A stretch of 23,925 nt of DNA, from IMG/VR virus record IMGVR_UViG_3300037963_002073, positions 1 through 23,925 of that record, one strand, 5' to 3'. The notes under the pieces are model-generated. The model had not been told where the DNA came from, made no database searches, and saw only the letters and a program-made list of their open reading frames with translations. Shown here piece after piece: positions 20,981-23,925 of this stretch (its first letter is position 1; the number at the start of each line of letters is the position of its first letter). The stretch is from a virus. The position numbers and the translations under genes were made by a program.

Positions 20981-21316
20981 ATGTCATCATACACAACAAA
21001 CGTAAACATCGCCAGTTCGGGTGCTTTAGACAGTAACGGAAACGGAGTGCTAAACTCAACAACTACTCCTAAGATCAACAAACTCAAAGGAGGTACGTAT
21101 TGTTTCTTGGCTTCTGGAGCTATCCCTGCTTCGGGCTGTACAATTACTTTGCAGCAGAAAGTAGGAGGAAACTATGTGGATGTTGGAGACGATGCAGTGC
21201 TTACAGGACCAGGAGGTTGTGTGTTTACTACATCACAGTCCGATGTTCAAGTAGTTATTGCAGGAAACAACGCATCAGCTAACAGTATCGATATCGTTAT
21301 CGCACCAGTTCAGTAA
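20981..21316 (+). CDS. Small beta-rich structural-type protein
   Basis: The 111-aa product (MSSYTTNVNIASSGALDSNG, KGGTYCFLASGAIPASGCTITLQQ, VGDDAVLTGPGGCVFTTSQSDVQVVI, NSIDIVIAPVQ) is Gly/Ser/Asn/Thr-rich and beta-strand-like throughout, similar in style to small marine virion decoration or tail-associated proteins that carry 'G.Y.f.asG.f.g.t.tLq...g..w..' repeats. It lies directly upstream of the large adhesin and may decorate the same structure. No SD precedes it. Confidence 0.65.
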   Translation: MSSYTTNVNIASSGALDSNGNGVLNSTTTPKINKLKGGTYCFLASGAIPASGCTITLQQKVGGNYVDVGDDAVLTGPGGCVFTTSQSDVQVVIAGNNASANSIDIVIAPVQ

Positions 21317-21324
21317 AAATAAAC

Positions 21325-23925
21325 ATGGCTAGAAAACTAGTATCAAACCAAGACAACACCTCGACGAGTAGTCAAACGGAACCACTTACGAGAGCAGTAG
21401 CTAGACCTATTTTTGGTGAGAATGTTCTAGCCATAGACTATAACTTTGCTGAGAAAGGAATCCTCGATGATGATATAACTTTCAGCAGGGCTTCGGGAGC
21501 TACCCAAACGAACAGCGAGGGCAAGGTGGCTTTTGCTCCTCATAACGAAGTTCCTTATACAACTGACGTTGGAGGAACAGGATGGACGAATAATTTATCT
21601 GTCGGTATAACCGCAAATCAAGCTGACCCTTTTGGTGGAAATGAAGCAACTCGACTACAGGCTCCAAACGATCAGCAATGGTCGAACACACGCTTAAACT
21701 TGCCAGTTAACTTAGTTGCTAACCAACCTTATGTTTATTCTGTTTACATAAAACAAGACCAAACAGCAGCTACTACAACACAAGTGCGTTTAGGGATTCA
21801 ACAGGGATCTACTTGGATAGTTTCTCAGTATGCCACGATGACCAATGGTAGTTTTGAATTTAATTCGCTCCAATCGAGAATAACAGATACGAAAATAGAA
21901 ACATTAGATGATGGTTGGTTTAGGGTTAGTTACAGTTACACTACGAATATTGCAGGAACGCACAAATTTGCAATTTATCCTGATACACAAAGCGTGTCGG
22001 GAACAGGAGCAGTCTGGGTTTATGGACCACAACACGAAAAGACATTAACACCTGAGAATGGTCCTACCTCCTATTATCGCAATGAAACTTCGGGCAACAA
22101 ACAAGCACCTCGATTTGACTACGACAAAGACGGAAACAGCAAGGGACTCTTGATTGAAGAGGCGAGGACGAATCTTGATGCTAATAGCTTTGCGGTTGGT
22201 ACTTTAAATCAATCAACATCTTTTGCAGCTTCAAATGAAATAGATCCTTCTGGTGGTACAAGTTCTTACAAAGTGGTTCCTGACACTTCTAGTGGTTTTC
22301 ATTACAAATACCGAACATATACTGTTACAGATGCAACTGTTTACACGTATTCCGTTTATGTAAAACCAGATGGGATTTACAAACACTTACTGTTGAACGC
22401 CCCTTCTGGTAACGCAGCAGGAAACGCAGGACCAATATTTAATTTAGAAACAGGACAACAAGAAAGTTTTTTAACGGCAGATCACCCAACGACTGTAACA
22501 GAATGCGGTAATGGGTGGTACAGAATATCCGTTCAGTACACAACATCTGGTACTCTTCTAAGAATAGATCATAACATTTTACCTACGACCGCAACAAGTA
22601 GCTACTCAGGAGATGGATCTTCTGGTATGCTGTTCTGGGGAAGTCAACTTGAGCTAGGTTCCTTCCCAACATCGCTCATACCAACCTACGGAGCTACTGC
22701 AAGTCGTGCTGCGGATATAGCGAGTGTCTCTGGTACAAACTTCAGTCGATTCTTTAAGGATACTGAGGGGACTTTTGTAGTCGATGCTCAAATGCAGAGA
22801 GGATTTGTAAGTGGTAATCAGTCATTATTTGCTGTATCTGATAGTTCAGCAAGTGATCATATTCGTATGTATTTAAGCACTAGTGAAAAACCAGTAGCAA
22901 GTGTGAGAACTTTAAATTCAGGCGAAGCGTCAGTATCAACAAATGTTGATGTTAGTTCTGGAGAAATATTCACAAGTTCTTTTGGATACAAAACAAACAA
23001 CACCAGAGCTTTTACTGATAATGCAACTAGCAACTTAGATACTGACGTTGATCTTCCTACAAATATAATTGAATTAACTATTGGTCACAGATACAACAAC
23101 CTAAAACAACTCAATGGTTGGATAAGAAGACTACGATACTTCAACAAGAGAAAGAGTGATTCTCAGTTACAAAAGCTAACGAGTCAGGATAAATTACTAC
23201 AGCGATTCAAGGGAGCCAAAGCAGCCCACAGTCTTAGAAGTTTGAGAGATGGTAGGGATAACTCAGCCGTCACACGCATCAGGCGTTCTTATGACTCTCA
23301 TGAAGCAGACTACACAGCAGCCCAAGTTTCCAATGGCGAACTAGAGAATGATTTTAAATCCGAGAAGCAAACCACATTACCACTCGATGTAAGTGTCGAA
23401 GCTGATGAGATGGTTGTTAATGGAACCTTTGATTCAACCACAGCACCTTGGGGAATAAGCGCAGGAGGTCAAACTGTTGAGTTAAGTGGAGGAGGGATGA
23501 GAATATCCACAGATGGAACTTTAGCCTACATTGCTCAAGGTCTTCCTGTAGTCAAAGGGAAAACTTATAGGGTTACTGGAGACATAAAAGTAACTTCTGG
23601 TTCTGGATCTTTCTCATTCTTAGGTCAGCAATTTAATTACAATTCCACGCAATCTTTTAGTGAAGATCTAGTTGCTACTGCGACCACATCGAGTACAACC
23701 TTCATGCTTAAAAGAACAAGTGGAGGGTCCGCATCAGATTTTATTTTCGACAACATCTCAGTCAAAGAGGTCAACCCAATAGCAACTGGCTTCAGCACTC
23801 GTAAGATCAATTCGAGTTACACTGGAAAGGCAATGCGTTGCAGGAATCAGGGAAATGTTGAGGTCGAGGTAGGCTTCGACTCTAACAATGAGATAAGCCT
23901 GAGTAGTCCTGTTACAAATACAAGT
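21325..23925 (+). CDS. Very large multidomain tail/adhesin protein, 3' end outside window
   Basis: The frame is open from ATG 21325 to the last base (867 codons, no stop). After an N-terminal phage stretch (VLAIDYNFAEKGILDDDITF, FSRASGATQTNSEGKV) there are two related carbohydrate-binding-like units, near residues 75-257 and 285-470. They share 'VYSVYIK/TYSVYVK', 'DDGWFRVSYSYTT/GNGWYRISVQYTT' and 'VWVYGPQHE/MLFWGSQLE', about 205 residues apart. A LamG/ConA-like module follows (about 475-610: GTFVVDAQM, LNGWIRRLRYFNKRKSDSQL), then a CBM-like module (about 695-815: VNGTFDSTTAPW, FDNISVKEV). The likely role is surface-glycan binding on the virion. Position ahead of the portal region is unusual for a T7 fibre. 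Confidence 0.75.
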   Translation, partial: MARKLVSNQDNTSTSSQTEPLTRAVARPIFGENVLAIDYNFAEKGILDDDITFSRASGATQTNSEGKVAFAPHNEVPYTTDVGGTGWTNNLSVGITANQADPFGGNEATRLQAPNDQQWSNTRLNLPVNLVANQPYVYSVYIKQDQTAATTTQVRLGIQQGSTWIVSQYATMTNGSFEFNSLQSRITDTKIETLDDGWFRVSYSYTTNIAGTHKFAIYPDTQSVSGTGAVWVYGPQHEKTLTPENGPTSYYRNETSGNKQAPRFDYDKDGNSKGLLIEEARTNLDANSFAVGTLNQSTSFAASNEIDPSGGTSSYKVVPDTSSGFHYKYRTYTVTDATVYTYSVYVKPDGIYKHLLLNAPSGNAAGNAGPIFNLETGQQESFLTADHPTTVTECGNGWYRISVQYTTSGTLLRIDHNILPTTATSSYSGDGSSGMLFWGSQLELGSFPTSLIPTYGATASRAADIASVSGTNFSRFFKDTEGTFVVDAQMQRGFVSGNQSLFAVSDSSASDHIRMYLSTSEKPVASVRTLNSGEASVSTNVDVSSGEIFTSSFGYKTNNTRAFTDNATSNLDTDVDLPTNIIELTIGHRYNNLKQLNGWIRRLRYFNKRKSDSQLQKLTSQDKLLQRFKGAKAAHSLRSLRDGRDNSAVTRIRRSYDSHEADYTAAQVSNGELENDFKSEKQTTLPLDVSVEADEMVVNGTFDSTTAPWGISAGGQTVELSGGGMRISTDGTLAYIAQGLPVVKGKTYRVTGDIKVTSGSGSFSFLGQQFNYNSTQSFSEDLVATATTSSTTFMLKRTSGGSASDFIFDNISVKEVNPIATGFSTRKINSSYTGKAMRCRNQGNVEVEVGFDSNNEISLSSPVTNTS

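Noticed and set aside
1-23925. CRISPR array, tRNA genes or insertion sequences
   Set aside because: No repeat-spacer pattern, no tRNA cloverleaf signatures and no transposase or terminal inverted repeats were found on reading both strands.

Overview
This window is a contiguous piece of a T7-like (Autographivirales-type) podovirus genome. The evidence is a single-subunit RNA polymerase, a gp2.5-type SSB, a T7 endonuclease I, a gp4-type primase-helicase, a PolA-family DNA polymerase with a T7-type exonuclease domain, a gp6-like exonuclease, a gp17-like tail fibre, a small terminase and a large terminase, all on the + strand in T7-like order. The DNA is AT-rich and most start codons lack a Shine-Dalgarno sequence. 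The small conserved proteins at 20.1-21.0 kb look like those of marine podoviruses of picocyanobacteria and SAR11-type bacteria. The host cannot be fixed from sequence alone. A tyrosine integrase directly upstream of the RNA polymerase gene marks the phage as probably temperate.

Layout. (1) 1-6954, end of the late module: 3' part of a large internal virion protein, short gp17-like fibre, holin-like protein, small and large terminase, amidase endolysin, and an HExxH metallopeptidase overlapping it. (2) 6955-7654, about 700 bases without a credible gene: a repeat shared with 20057-20078 (probable phage promoter), G6 and C6 tracts, short direct repeats, a TGTTCA operator-like cluster and a good extended -10 sigma70 promoter. 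This is where the late end of the T7-type map meets the early end, so it probably contains or borders the genome ends. (3) 7655-10050, early region of ten small genes, including two or three membrane proteins, a duplicated AbrB/SymE-like protein and a protein resembling DnaA domain IV. (4) 10051-10253, a compact regulatory segment with a predicted small RNA or attenuator. (5) 10254-20058, integrase, RNA polymerase and the DNA metabolism genes, tightly packed, with a cytosine methyltransferase that overlaps a second long reading frame and a dATP/dGTP-pyrophosphohydrolase-like gene. (6) 20059-23925, the second copy of the promoter repeat followed by the start of the structural module: small basic proteins, then a very large multidomain tail/adhesin protein that runs off the window.

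The two most interesting signals are as follows. First, at 16253-17124 the cytosine-5 methyltransferase frame carries motifs I, IV, VI, VIII and X, while the +1-offset frame over the same DNA is open for 283 codons and its second half reads like a genuine conserved phage domain, so the locus looks dual-coding. Second, a hairpin followed by a T-tract at 10111-10180, between the early operon and int-RNAP, carries an apical loop (TTGGTAGTTTTT) complementary to an ACTACC-type leader found just upstream of several SD-less early start codons, including that of the integrase. This would make a compact RNA switch able to coordinate early translation with integrase and RNA polymerase expression. Both are inferences from sequence and are testable.
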